64,000 nucleotides of DNA from Lunularia cruciata (lineage: Eukaryota; Streptophyta; Marchantiopsida; Lunulariales; Lunulariaceae): contig OX419760.1 in the NCBI GenBank assembly GCA_948567375.1, forward strand, positions 43,400,001 to 43,464,000, given 5' to 3'. Shown piece after piece: positions 46,101 to 56,500 of the stretch. The notes under the pieces were generated by a model. It searched no databases and was not told the origin of the DNA. It worked only from the letters and a program-made list of their open reading frames with translations. Positions within the stretch are counted from its first letter, which is position 1. The number at the start of each line of letters is the position of its first letter. Position numbers and translations under genes: made by a program.

Positions 46101-47535
46101 AGGTGCGGACTAATAAGCTAAGGAGCTTGTAGAAGTTCCAACGGAAGGCTAGAGAGAGCCTACGCGAGGCATACATTTGCATGAGGCAGTTGATCAGTTT
46201 CACTCAAGGAGTTATTGAGGCCCATGCAGTCCAGGTTTGGTATGGGATACTAGATAGGGAGTTGTGACCTAAAGTTTATGATGCTACGTTGTTACAAGCT
46301 ACTTCACCTACTTTGGTAGTGGTCTTTGGTTTGGTTGAGCGTATTGAGCTCAACATGGTAGAGGAGAGAGTGGTGACATTTGGATTTGGTAGGGAGACCT
46401 CATCCATAGTTGTGACTTCTTCTAGAGTGCAACAGAGTGCACCACGCCCAATTGGTTCTTGAGGACAAGGTGGACATCCTAGATCCTATGGAGCGAGTGG
46501 AAGGCCTATTGTGGTTAGACCCTTACCTTCATTTTTGGGTCAACAGCAGCCAGTGAGTGGTGGTGTTGCTTATTGGACTTGTGGTGGACCTCACCATAAG
46601 AGAGAGTGTACTCAAGGCAGCGGACTTGATACATATGGTGCATCACAACCAACATAGAGATAGTGTGAGCATTGCCATAGATTTGGTCACACTAGTGACC
46701 GGTGTTTTGACCTACACTCCGGAGTTACAAAGTGGTAGGGTTGCTATGGCAGGTAGTAGAGGAGCTCCGGTTCATGGAGGACGAGGTGGTAGAGGTGGTG
46801 GTAGAGGATCTACACCTAGTAGGGGGGCAGTACCTGCCCTTACTTCTGATACAACTGTGGCTACTTGGATTGAGCAGTTGGAGCAGAGATTGGCTAGTAT
46901 GACTATTGTTAAGAGGAGATCAGATTTAGGTGCTAAGGCTTCCACCTCATATGCGGATGATAGAGATGCTTTGGACTTCATGTGTAGAGCAGCATAGGTG
47001 GATGCATCTATAGTAGTGACCAAGAGTGTAGTACGTGCTCCAAAGCCTAGAGGAGCATCAATGGAGTTGGACCCACAAAGAGGAGAGGTTGGGAGACAGG
47101 TCAAACTTCCCCAATCTTTCATGCTATCTAAGGCATTGTAGATGACATCCATGGTTCCTAGACGTCCCAATGCAGGTGTAGTAGGTGGTGATGGAGTACA
47201 TGATGGACTACCTGCTAGTCAGCCACTTGCTACTACACAGACTGAGTCTAGCATGATGTTGGGGGCGGCTCAGCTGATTATGCGGCGTCCTTTGTTTTTG
47301 GCTAGTGACATGTTTATATTAGGAGTTGACCTAGCCCTAGTGTTTTAGTTGGCTGCCACGCTTTGTGAGAGTGAGGATGATGTAGTTCCTACTACTAGAG
47401 CAGAGGTGGTTGGTAGTGGAGCTGGCTTGGTGAGGAGCATGGGATCTGTTCAGTGACCAGTGGTTTATGGCAGGCAGCAACGGCTAGACTAGAGGAGTTG
47501 CCAACTAGACCAGCCTTTGAGAGAGCACCATTCAT
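46101..47535 (+). pseudogene. gag: gag of element G, 3' part with two zinc knuckles
   Basis: After the insertion gag continues: RKARESLREAYICMRQLISF, VWYGILDREL, VVVFGLVERIELNMVEERVV. A first knuckle reads YWTCGGPHHKREC (46566-46610; the first Cys is Tyr). A second, intact C-x2-C-x4-H-x4-C (CEHCHRFGHTSDRC) is at 46664-46705. A Gly/Arg-rich stretch (GGRGGRGGGRG) and a Gln/Glu helix (WIEQLEQRLASM) follow. Several stops interrupt it. Two knuckles plus an RG-rich tail suggest RNA packaging. Confidence 0.75.
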
Positions 47536-48315
47536 ACCTGGTGTTGTCCTATTGGATAACTAGAGGGGGATTTTCCGTTTGGTGGGACCTTCAAGGAAGG
47601 TCTATACACCACAGAGAGTCTTGTTAGACTCTAGTGCGTAGCCCTTTATGTTGGGAAAGGCTATAGTTGTCGGTCTAGAGTTACGAAAGACCGATGTGGA
47701 GAGGTGTCCATTTCAGATCTAGACATCTCTAGGTGGTGGTTTGACACAATACATCACATGTGGGGAGCTTGTTGTCCAGGTTTAGCCTGGTCATCCAATT
47801 GATAGCCCAGTGGTGAGAGCTCAGGCTATTGTGATGATAGTTGAGTCATATGATGTGCTAGTTGGGGGAGCAGTGTTATACCTCATGGGTTTCAGCATTG
47901 ACTATTGGAAGGAGACAACCTCCTATAGACCAGGTTGGCAGTCTAGTGAGGAATGGGTATGTTGCCTATTAGTACGCTTTAGTAGTGGTAGTCTTCGCTC
48001 ACTATAGTCCAAGACAATGGCTACATCAGTTTTAGCTTTTAGTGGTGCAGTTACTTGGCCTGGTGATTTGTTGGAGGGGAATGCCCATGCCGAGGATACT
48101 CCATTACAAGAAATCACTTGGATTTGGGGTATGAGTGGGATTGTTCCATCCACCTTGGATGTGCCATTGTAGAGTTCAGAGGAGACATTGCAACAGCATG
48201 CAGATCGGTTGGTGTAGCAGGCTTGGAGTGGAGCCTTTGTACCATCAGGAGATGAGTGTGAGGATGAGCCTCTAGAGTCAATTTCTTTGACACCTCTGGA
48301 TACCACACTCATTGC
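47536..48315 (+). pseudogene. Retropepsin-like protease of element G and linker to the methyltransferase
   Basis: RGIFRLVGPSRKVYTPQRVL is followed by the active-site region LLDSSA-stop-PFML (47621-47650; family pattern D-S/T-G-A, Gly is Ser here), then TSLGGGLTQYITCGELVVQV and the strand VMIVESYDVLVGGAVLYLMG. From 47930 a linker (TSYRPGWQSSEEWV, SVLAFSGAVTWPGDLLEGNA, SLTPLDTTLIAWQYP) runs into the methyltransferase. A one-base shift near 48328-48331 moves the frame just before motif I. The continuity suggests PR and methyltransferase were parts of one polyprotein. Confidence 0.7.
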
Positions 48316-49280
48316 TTGGCAGTATCCGTAAAGGAGATATGTCTATTAGATTTGTTTGGTGGGATTAGCACCGAACTAGCTGTGGTATTACAGGCGGGTA
48401 TACGAGTGCAGAGTTACTTGTATGTAGAGAGAGATGAAACTGCTAGGCAAGTCTCTCTACATCATGTGGCACACTTGGCCTATCGGTATCCGGTGTTATT
48501 ACCGATGTCACTAGTCAGAGGTTACCAAAAGGCCCTACCAGCAGACATTTCCTTACTAGGGGTGCATGACCTAGAGAGACATGGGCCTATTCACTTGGTG
48601 ATTTCTGGATGGCCATGTCAGGAACATACACGTGCGGGTTGTGGTTTGGGTCTTTAGGATCCTTGTTCTGGTGTGTTTTGGGAGATGTTACGGATACTAC
48701 AACATCTCTAGATTCATCAGTTCATTTCTCTAGCTTACCTTTTGGAGAACGTTCCTTTGATGGGTGATTCTTGCACCAGAGTGGTGGCAAGTACACATCA
48801 GGTCCATTGTTGGATGGGACCTGCTGTATTGTTAGATGCAGCCAGAGTGGGATCACAAGCTTATCGCCTTTGTCTTTGGTGGACAAACCTCTTACCTAGA
48901 GAGGTTTTACAACATGCTTATGATGGGATTCAGTGACTTAACCACATCCTTGTTGATGACATCTTGGATGTCGAGCATCAGTCTCAAATAGTGGTAGTGG
49001 CTGATCGGTCACCTATGGCAGTAGTGAACCTAGTGGGATAGCATAGAGCTGCATTTCCCACACTCATGAGTTTCCCAGGCTCTCATGCTTTTTGAGAAGC
49101 AGGACCTAGACTTGTTTGGGACTCACAATTACAATAGGTGGTGGAGCCCAATGCCGATGAGAGAGAGCATGCGATGGATTTTGCACCAATATTACCATTG
49201 TTCTAGTAGTGTCAAAGGCATCCAGGCATCAGGTGTTAGATCAGGCTATAGACCTGAATTGTTTAACATGGATTGTGAGT
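48316..49280 (+). pseudogene. C5 cytosine-DNA methyltransferase domain inside element G
   Basis: One frame carries the ordered signature motifs of C5 methyltransferases. Motif I is LLDLFGGISTELAVVLQAGI (DLFGG at 48349-48363), then the acidic residue YVERDETARQV (motif II). Motif IV is GWPCQEHTRAG with the catalytic Cys in PCQ (48613-48621). Motif VI is LLENVPLMGD (ENV at 48745-48753). Motif VIII region is YRLCLWWTNLL. After a frameshift, motif X is RHQVLDQAIDLNCLTWIV (49224-49277). The catalytic Cys and Glu are preserved. It is about 315 residues, similar to a bare catalytic domain with no N-terminal modules. Stops at 48655, 48715, 48934, 49039, 49093 and 49135 make it inactive now. The enzymes transfer a methyl group from SAM to cytosine C5; retrotransposon-borne C5 methyltransferases have been described in charophyte algae and dinoflagellates. 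Confidence 0.9.
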
Positions 49281-49599
49281 CTTGGCTTGGCAAAGCAACG
49301 TAGGATATGCTTGATAGGCATCACCACTCAGACACTTGTGAGCCCTATGTCTATCGAGATGATTTAGGCACATGCCGAGGGCAATGGACCGAGTGGACAT
49401 GGTATTCTTGGGACACAACCAGTAGCTACTAGGGAGAGTGGTCTACTTGGAGTCTATCTAGGTGAGCGTGTGCTACTTAGATTACACCCTTGGTCCACTT
49501 GGGATGTAGCTAGAGGACGTGTGGAGCTTGCAGCCAAAATGGAGGGAGTTTTTCACACAGAGGTTGGGACCTCTAGTGGTTGGAGGCATGACCCTATTG

Positions 49600-50725
49600 C
49601 TCCCAAGGGCCTAGTGTAGCAGCCAGTCAGCATGTCTTCCACTCCTATGACAATTATAGAGGATACTTGGGAGCTAGATCTTGGACCTAAGCTTGTTTGA
49701 GAGGAAAGACGGAAGGTTTGGAGGTTCTTGAGGAGTTACACGAGTTGTTTTGCCTTTAGTATGAAGGATTTGGGTGCTCTGAAGGGACATGGTATACGGA
49801 TTGAGTTGACTAGCGATATACCAAATTTCTGATGTCCTTATCACTATAGTGACATGGAGAGTACATAGATTTAGAGCCGGAGTAATGACCTTTTTGAGGC
49901 TGGTTTGGTGGAGATTTCACATAGAGAGTATGCATCAGCGACATTGATGCCAGCCAAGAAGGATATGCATGGCAACTACACAGATAGGCGGATGTGTGGA
50001 GATTACCGTCCTATCAATGGATAGACCAAGGCTGATTGGTATGCCATGCCTACACCGGAGGAGATTTTTGATGCAATTGGGCATGCAAAGGTCTTCGATA
50101 CTTTGGATCTTCGAGCGAGATATCATCAATTGCCGATCAGGGAGGAGGATAAGTCCAAGACAAAATTCTGAGCTATTGATCCTCATAGCAATGATGTGTT
50201 ATATCAGTGGAGGTTCTTACCATTTGGGTTGAAGAACGCTCCTGCTGAGTTCCAAAGGGTCATGGATAGGATCCTAGCTGGATTGGATTTTTCTCAGTGT
50301 TATATTGATGACATTTTGGTCTATAGCACTACTGTGGAGAAGCATAAGAGATAGTTGTTAGAGGTGTTTGAGAGGTTGAGATCTCATGGACTCAAATTAC
50401 ATCCTGGGAAGGTTAGGTTCTTCCACAAGCAGGTTGAGTATTTGGGTCACACTATCTACCCCGGAGGACTTGGTGTTCAGCAGACCAAGGTGGAGGCTAT
50501 TGCATGTATTCCTTGGCCTACGGATGTGAATAGAGTGCAAGCATTCCTTGGGTTGGCAAACTTCTATCACCGCTATGTTAGAGGATTTAGTGCCATTGCC
50601 AAGGCCTTGACAAAGCTGACCAAACTTACACAAGAGTGGTGTTGGGGAGATGAGCAAGAGAGAGCTTTTGTAGAGCTCAAGGAGAGGTTGATATCTGCTC
50701 CTATTTTGAGGAGACCGATCAGAGG
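49600..50725 (+). pseudogene. pol: Reverse transcriptase of element G
   Basis: The linker (MSSTPMTIIEDTWELDLGP) leads to RT: RMCGDYRPIN-stop-TKADWYAM, PEEIFDAIGHAKVFDTLDLR, the FGLKNAPAEFQRVMDRILAG thumb helix, the intact catalytic box YIDD (50301-50312), and the connection LEVFERLRSHGLKLHPGKVR, VEYLGHTIYPGGL, AFLGLANFYHRYVRGFSAIA. In-frame stops at 50023, 50170 and 50353 replace residues that are Gln or Arg in relatives. All RT motifs are otherwise present, so the copy was once active. Confidence 0.9.
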
Positions 50726-51120
50726 ATGACCATTTCAGGTTCATACTGATTGGAGTATGTTGGGGCTTGGAGCAGTGCTCACCCTGCATTATGATGAGGG
50801 GAAGGAGTTTGTGGTGGCCTATGCTAGTCACTCCAACAATTCAGTGGAGGCAAAGTATAGTTCATATGAGAGAGAGTGCTTGGCAGTAGTTTGAGCAGTA
50901 GCACATTTCCAATGTTACATATTTGGTAACCCCTTCACTCTCATCACTGATCATTAGCCATTGAAGTGGTTGATGGAGTTGGACAAGCTTTCAAGGAAGC
51001 TTGCATGATGGGCTTTGATTTTACAAGAGTATGATTTTGCGGTTGTTCACAGACCTGGAGTGGTGAACCATGATGTAGATGGGTTGAGTAGAAACCCATG
51101 TCCCAGCCAGCAGGATCAAA
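50726..51120 (+). pseudogene. RNase H of element G
   Basis: [20 protein letters not shown] (first Asp), [16 protein letters not shown] (Glu), TLITDH-stop-PLKWLMEL (Asp) and FAVVHRPGVVNHDVDGLSRN (the terminal DGLSR landmark). The catalytic residues are in place; stops lie at 50893, 50956 and 51007. Confidence 0.87.
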
Positions 51121-51399
51121 CCAGAGCACGTTGGCATGGTGAGACAGATGAGGAGATGGTGCTAGGTTGGCATGCATCTGCCTTTCTATGTATATTTTCT
51201 GAGGCTTTGGTGGTATCTCTCTTAGCACATACAAGAAGAGTTATGGAGGTCACATATCCAAAGAGTGAAGATATTTGTATAGTTCAGCGAGACATTCATG
51301 ATGATGTCTTAGTGATGGAATATCTTTGCACTGGTGTTGTGGGTGGCACAATTGGGGCCAAGGAAAGAGACCGTGTCCTCTAGTGAGCCAAACGGTTTA

Positions 51400-52592
51400 G
51401 ATTGGAGGGTAGACACCTTTTGCATGTATGGGAGGATGGTAGAGTACAAGTAGTACCACTTCCATCTCAGAGACCACAGTTGGTTTGTCATGCTCATGAG
51501 GAGCTAGGACATTTTGGAGTCAAGCATACATATAGCTTACTCCAGAGTCATTATTGGTGGCACGGTATGTAGATCAAGGTACAATAGTTTGTTGCCAGAT
51601 GTGTGGTTTGTGACCAAGTTAGAGCATCATTCAATGCTCCTATGCCACAGTTACACCCATTACCTATCATGGGATTGGGTTACCGTTGGAGTTTGGACTT
51701 CACTAGACCTTTACCGTTGACTGTGAGACATCATCAGTATGTTTTGGTGATGGTGGAGCACTTCTCCAAGTGGAATGAGTTGGTGGCACTTCTTGACAAG
51801 TCTAATGAAGGGACAACTTACTCGTTCCTAGATCAAGTTCTTAGTCATTTTGGTGCACCAGTTGAGGTTTTGACTGATCAAGGTACAAAGTTCTTGGGAG
51901 AGTTTCAGGTCTTGTGTGACAAGGCTTTGATTGATCATTGTACTACATCCCAAGATCACCCTAAGGTAGATGGCTTAGCAAAGAGAGTGGTTCAGACAGT
52001 GAAGAGAGGATTGCAAAAGTTTGGTTTGCAGAGCGGACACTTGGGAGATTGGGATCTTCAATTACCTTGGTTGGCCATGGGCTATTGGTTCAACCATCAA
52101 GCTTCCTTAGCATCCTTCTCTCCTTACTTCCTACTCTATGGACGAGATCCAGATTTACCTACCGCCATTTGTCGAGATGCTACTATAGTTTTGAACTTGG
52201 ATGATCCAAATGTATGGATGAGCGCATGTTCTCAATGGGCAGAGATCTTTTGGAGAGTGATGTTGATGGCCTTTGAGAACTTGGCAATTGCTCAGCATAG
52301 AGATACTTTACATTATGCTACCATTCAAGGAGGAAGTTATAGACCCTTGGTCTGTCAATTTCATCCAGGAGACTATGTATATCTACAGCAGACCGCACCA
52401 ACAACACTTGATGTTTCTTTAGGCCGCACTATCTTGACAGTGTGTGAGGTTTTGCCATCTGGAGTCATTGTGTTGGAAGGACGTGATGGTGTTGTTTGGA
52501 AGGACCATGTGTGCAATTGTGCGCCATGCCACCTCCCAAACATTGATGGTACTATGGACCCAAGCTTGGCACTAGTACGTGCAGGCTTGAGG
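51400..52592 (+). pseudogene. Integrase of element G
   Basis: The zinc-binding HHCC part reads CHAHEELGHFGVKHTYSLLQ ... CVVCDQV (51487-51620). Core: YRWSLDFTRPLPLTVRHHQY (first Asp), VEVLTDQGTKFLGEFQVLCD (second Asp) and DHPKVDGLAKRVVQTVK, where the catalytic Glu of the usual GLAER is Lys. A 368-codon frame (51603-52709) is open from inside the zinc part. The C-terminal domain reads VCQFHPGDYVYLQQ and TILTVCEVLPSGVIVLEGRD, an SH3-like GPY region, then HVCNCAPCHLPNIDG. No chromodomain follows; a PHD finger does. Confidence 0.9.
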
Positions 52593-52725
52593 TGTATGTT
52601 AGGTGGATCTTCTAGTGGAGATGCTATTATGTTAGTGTGTGATAGTTGTTTGAGAGGATGGTATATGGTATATACAACTCCTCTCCTCACGGTGGTTCCT
52701 CACGGATAGTGGTTATGTCCTAGAT
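52593..52725 (+). pseudogene. PHD finger fused to the integrase C-terminus of element G
   Basis: In the integrase frame: RCMLGG, GDAIMLVCDSCLRGWYMVY, VVPHG-stop-WLCPRC. The spacing is that of a C4-H-C3 PHD finger with the typical VCDSC..GWH..C..P and W-x-CPRC. Ligands: Cys1 present, Cys2 now Gly, Cys3 and Cys4 present, His5 now Tyr (CAT to TAT), Cys6 now Tyr (TGT to TAT), Cys7 and Cys8 present. PHD fingers usually read the histone H3 tail. This takes the place of the chromodomain seen in chromoviruses and could have targeted integration; that is inference. Confidence 0.8.
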
Positions 52726-52902
52726 GTACTTGACCTATAGCTAGTTCATTCTTTATATGGTATAGATTGCAGGTAGGCAACTAACAATGGGGCTCCATAG
52801 CACCCAGCCTCTTGATCTTTTCCCATCATAGGGTACACCATATACTTAGAGTAGATGGCTATCTCGAGTTAGAGGGACCTAAACGCCAGCTAGGGGGGCA
52901 AT
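52726..52902 (+). promoter_or_regulatory. 3' untranslated part and polypurine tract of element G
   Basis: It ends with a purine run, ctaggggggcaat, directly before TGTGG at 52903, consistent with the plus-strand primer next to the 3' LTR. Confidence 0.65.
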
Positions 52903-53580
52903 TGTGGTACTTTAGAGTCTATGTATGACTTATGTATGAGTTGTGTTTCTATAGTCTATGATGTTGACAGCGATGTATGTTGTGAGCGATGTATGTTGTG
53001 TAGCAATGTATATACTCATGACAGTTGTCATGCCATTTGTAGTATCGCATCTAGATTGCTCGGACACTGGAGTTCCAGTGATAGTAGTTAGAGTTATTTC
53101 AGTAGTTTCTCATAGACTACTTTCCGACGGTCAGATTTGGTGTTTAGGGTATTGATGGTGGAGCCCACCATCACTTTGCACCATTTTCACCGTCAAGTGT
53201 GCCATTAGTGGGACCGTTAGGGTTTCAGACCTAGCTCAAGTCCAGGAGGTATACTTTTGAAGTGCAGTTCCAGAGAGCTCACTTCTCTGATGTTGAGCCT
53301 TCAAGTTCCTGGCTATGGTGGACAAAGGCCGGCAAATGTCACCTAGATTCTTTATGCTGGAGTGCATGTGGCTTGACTGTAATTAGTGCACAATTGTTGG
53401 TAGTTTATAGAGTGATAGATCAAGTACTGATTTGATCTGAGTTGAGTTGAGAGTGGTAAACAATCTGATTATTGTGGCACTTTAGAGTCTATGTATGACT
53501 TATGTGTGAGTTGTGCTTCTATAGTGTATGATGTTGACATCAATGTATGTTGTGTAGTGATGTATATACGCATGACAAAT
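52903..53580 (+). repeat. 3' LTR-like region of element G
   Basis: It starts TGTGGTACTTTAGAGTC. A ~120-bp sub-block (52903-53024, ending atactcatgaca) recurs as 53477-53580 (tgtggcactttagagtc ... atacgcatgaca) and at 31040-31143. The middle and the stretch 53329-53476 recur at 30884-31039, and inverted at about 15450-16150. Whether the LTR ends at 53476 or 53577 is not settled. Confidence 0.7.
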
Positions 53581-56500
53581 GCTATACCATCAAGACTATC
53601 AAGTTAGTGTATGTGTATGTCTATTCTCCATATGAATGTTTACATACTTAGTGACTTAGTTGTGAAGAATCTTGGCATAGAGATGTAAGCATTGGAGTGA
53701 GGAATCATTTGTGTGGAAGGAGTGTGGACCTTTAGGTGCTCGACGTAGAACAATATCTTAATAGACTTTTAGAGGCCTATGTATCATTAAGTAACAAAAA
53801 TTGGGAAACCAAGTAGTATTAATCATTCTAACCTTATGTAACTTAGTGCCTTTTGGGAAGGGTAAAACACTATGCAACAATCATAGATGACCGTGAGATA
53901 GGACCCTTGGGAGATCTGACTCCAATGTAGTTCACACAAATCATCCTTCTATTTGTGAGGCACTTTAAGATCTGACTATCTTGTGTGAACTGACATTTAT
54001 AATGGTGATGCAGAGGGTAGATCAAATAAATGTTGTGATGGTAGTAGGTTGGAATCATATTGGAAGGTAAGGAATTTCCAAGGCAAAGTAATCTTTGTTG
54101 CAAATGATTCATCTTCTTCAAGAGTACTCTGGACTATAATTATAGTGAAAGTGATTAGTAATCATTGACATTTTTGTAGTATGCCAAGCCAAAACAAGTG
54201 ATACTACACTCTTCTAAAAATGACTTCACCCAAGAGAGTAAATACAAAACAATATATTGTTAGCTTTGTGACACATTTACCTCAATTTTAGTCATATCCA
54301 TGCATATCCTTGTGGGATTGACCGGTTTTTATTGCAATATTACAAATTTGAATGACACCATGTTGTTACACTTATAGTGTTAGTCCTTTTGTGAAAAATC
54401 TGTGTTACTTCCTCTTTAGAGTATTATTAGAATATATAAACCATTATCAATCTAATGCATTTTTTTACCAAGATGGATTAAGGTCTATGTGATGCTTTTA
54501 TATGTAAGGTAGATCTTAATCAATTTATGCTTAATCTTAAATTTTTATTTAAATTTTTATTTATATATAATAATATCAAAGAATAAAATTCCAAGTTATT
54601 TTGACTCTAAACAACAAAAGTAAGTAAGAAATTGTTAAGAAACCTGAGGGAAAAAAGTGTCATTTGAATTTAAGTTTCATTCTTTGATATAATATATAAG
54701 ACAAAAATTTTATTTCTTTCAAGATTCATCAAATAAGTTTATATCCAATGGATGACTTACTTGAATTATAATTGTGAGGTTTGAAGTGTTATTATGTATA
54801 CTCACAAAAGAAATCAGCAAATCTTTTATAGGTATTGTTAAATATACACCTCGTTAAAATAACACACCTTGTGGTTATGTGCCACATGAATCTCCTAACA
54901 ACATGTTTGTGTGCAGTATTAAAATAGTATGCATCTCTTGGAATCCCTACTTTGGTTTGGTTCATAAACATGGTGTAGGATGTTTTGACAAGAGGGTGGG
55001 TTGGTTTAACAATATCATTTTCATATATAAGTATCTAAAGTCTAAAGAATACACAACAACTAGAAATATATAACAACTTGAAATACTTAGATGGTTAAAT
55101 TTATTATTATATAAGGTGACCTACCTTCTCATTGTTAGGTATATTTAAAAATTTTCAATTTAAATTTTTGGTTTGATTAGTGAAAGGTTAGGAAGCTATT
55201 AAGGGTAGAATACAAGGTTGTGCTACTTATCATATGCCTAGAAGGTAATCATACAAGAGAATGAGAAGATGATATAAGAAAATCACCATGGCTCATCTGC
55301 AGCTAAGAATTATGAGGGCAAAGACCTTCATGATTGTGATCCTCATGGTCTTGATATTTTCTTTTCCATTTGTCATAGTGTGCCTTTATGGTGACATTAC
55401 CTTCTTCTAGGAGTGGTTCTTGCCCAAGAGTCTAAACAAGTAATAGTAAAGAACTCAAAATAATGACACTTCTCTTCAAATCTATCTATTTTTTGTTGTG
55501 CCCGCAAAGGAACAACCTATTTCTTAACCAATAGTTGCCAATATTTTGGTTGACATTGAGACATCGCAATCTACCAAGGAAGATCATTGCTATTGCAACC
55601 AGAAAGCATTTTTAATTGCAGCAGACCACTTTCTTGTCCATCAACCAAGCAATCTTCTTTGAAAATATGTTTGTAGAAAAGATGGTTGATTGTGCTTGCA
55701 TTTTCCACAATTACACCTAGAAGATGCATAATGCCTTCAGCAAGAAGGGACCGCATTACTTGGTGCCTTAAAATTTATTTCTATGCAAAGATAAGATTGC
55801 CTACAAATGATGAATAGTTTGGGGATCATTTCAAATTTTAGCTACTCTGTAAAACAACCAAGATGAAAAGTAGATCAAACAATCAAAGAATGTAACAAAA
55901 AGTTTCAAGAAGATGGTTAGCCAAAGGTCCAATGGGGTCTTTGGGGAAGAGGAGGGAACTATAATGCCTTCAGCTAGAATATTTCACAAGAAATCAAGCA
56001 AACACCAAAAGGTGGTTACTAAGGAGGAAGTGGAATCAAAATAAATCTCTTAATCAAAGGCTGCATTTTTGTAGGATGTAGGAAAGGAAGAGAATACAAA
56101 ATTTGACAAGAAGGATGACTACTCAAGAAAATGTGCCAATATTGAAGGAAGACATCAAGACTAAAGACATTGGCGTTAACAATATGTCTAAAGTGCCATA
56201 ATTTGAATAGAGATAGAGCAAAAGATAGAGCCTAGCCAATTATGCAAGCATGCTTTCATTGCTACAAGAGTTTTCAAAGATTGTCAAGAAGGAGCATTTG
56301 ATGGCAATAAATAAACCTTTGCATTTGTTAGTTACCAAGATGTTGAAGGACTCTATTATATCTATCTTAGAGTTCTTAGAGTCAATTTATCCAACGTAAG
56401 AGGAGCAATAGCCAAATATTCTTAATTGCACAAGATTTGTAAGGAGAATGCATGTCATCTTGTTTAATTACAAAGCAAATGCAGCATTCAAGGACACCCA

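Larger units (their letters stand above)
41270..53580 (+). mobile_element. Element G: Ty3/gypsy retrotransposon encoding a C5 DNA methyltransferase and a PHD finger
   Basis: Order on the plus strand: leader, gag (split by the insertion at 42316-46100), protease (about 47540-47930), C5 cytosine-DNA-methyltransferase domain (48337-49280), RT (49850-50720), RNase H, integrase (51400-52590), PHD finger (52593-52725), purine tract and LTR-like repeats. RT before integrase makes it Ty3/gypsy. The polyprotein appears to have been one frame apart from frameshifts (one just before the methyltransferase, one near motif X). The 5' LTR is missing, replaced by an LTR-A fragment. Many in-frame stops show that this copy is dead, but domain motifs remain clear. 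Confidence 0.9.
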
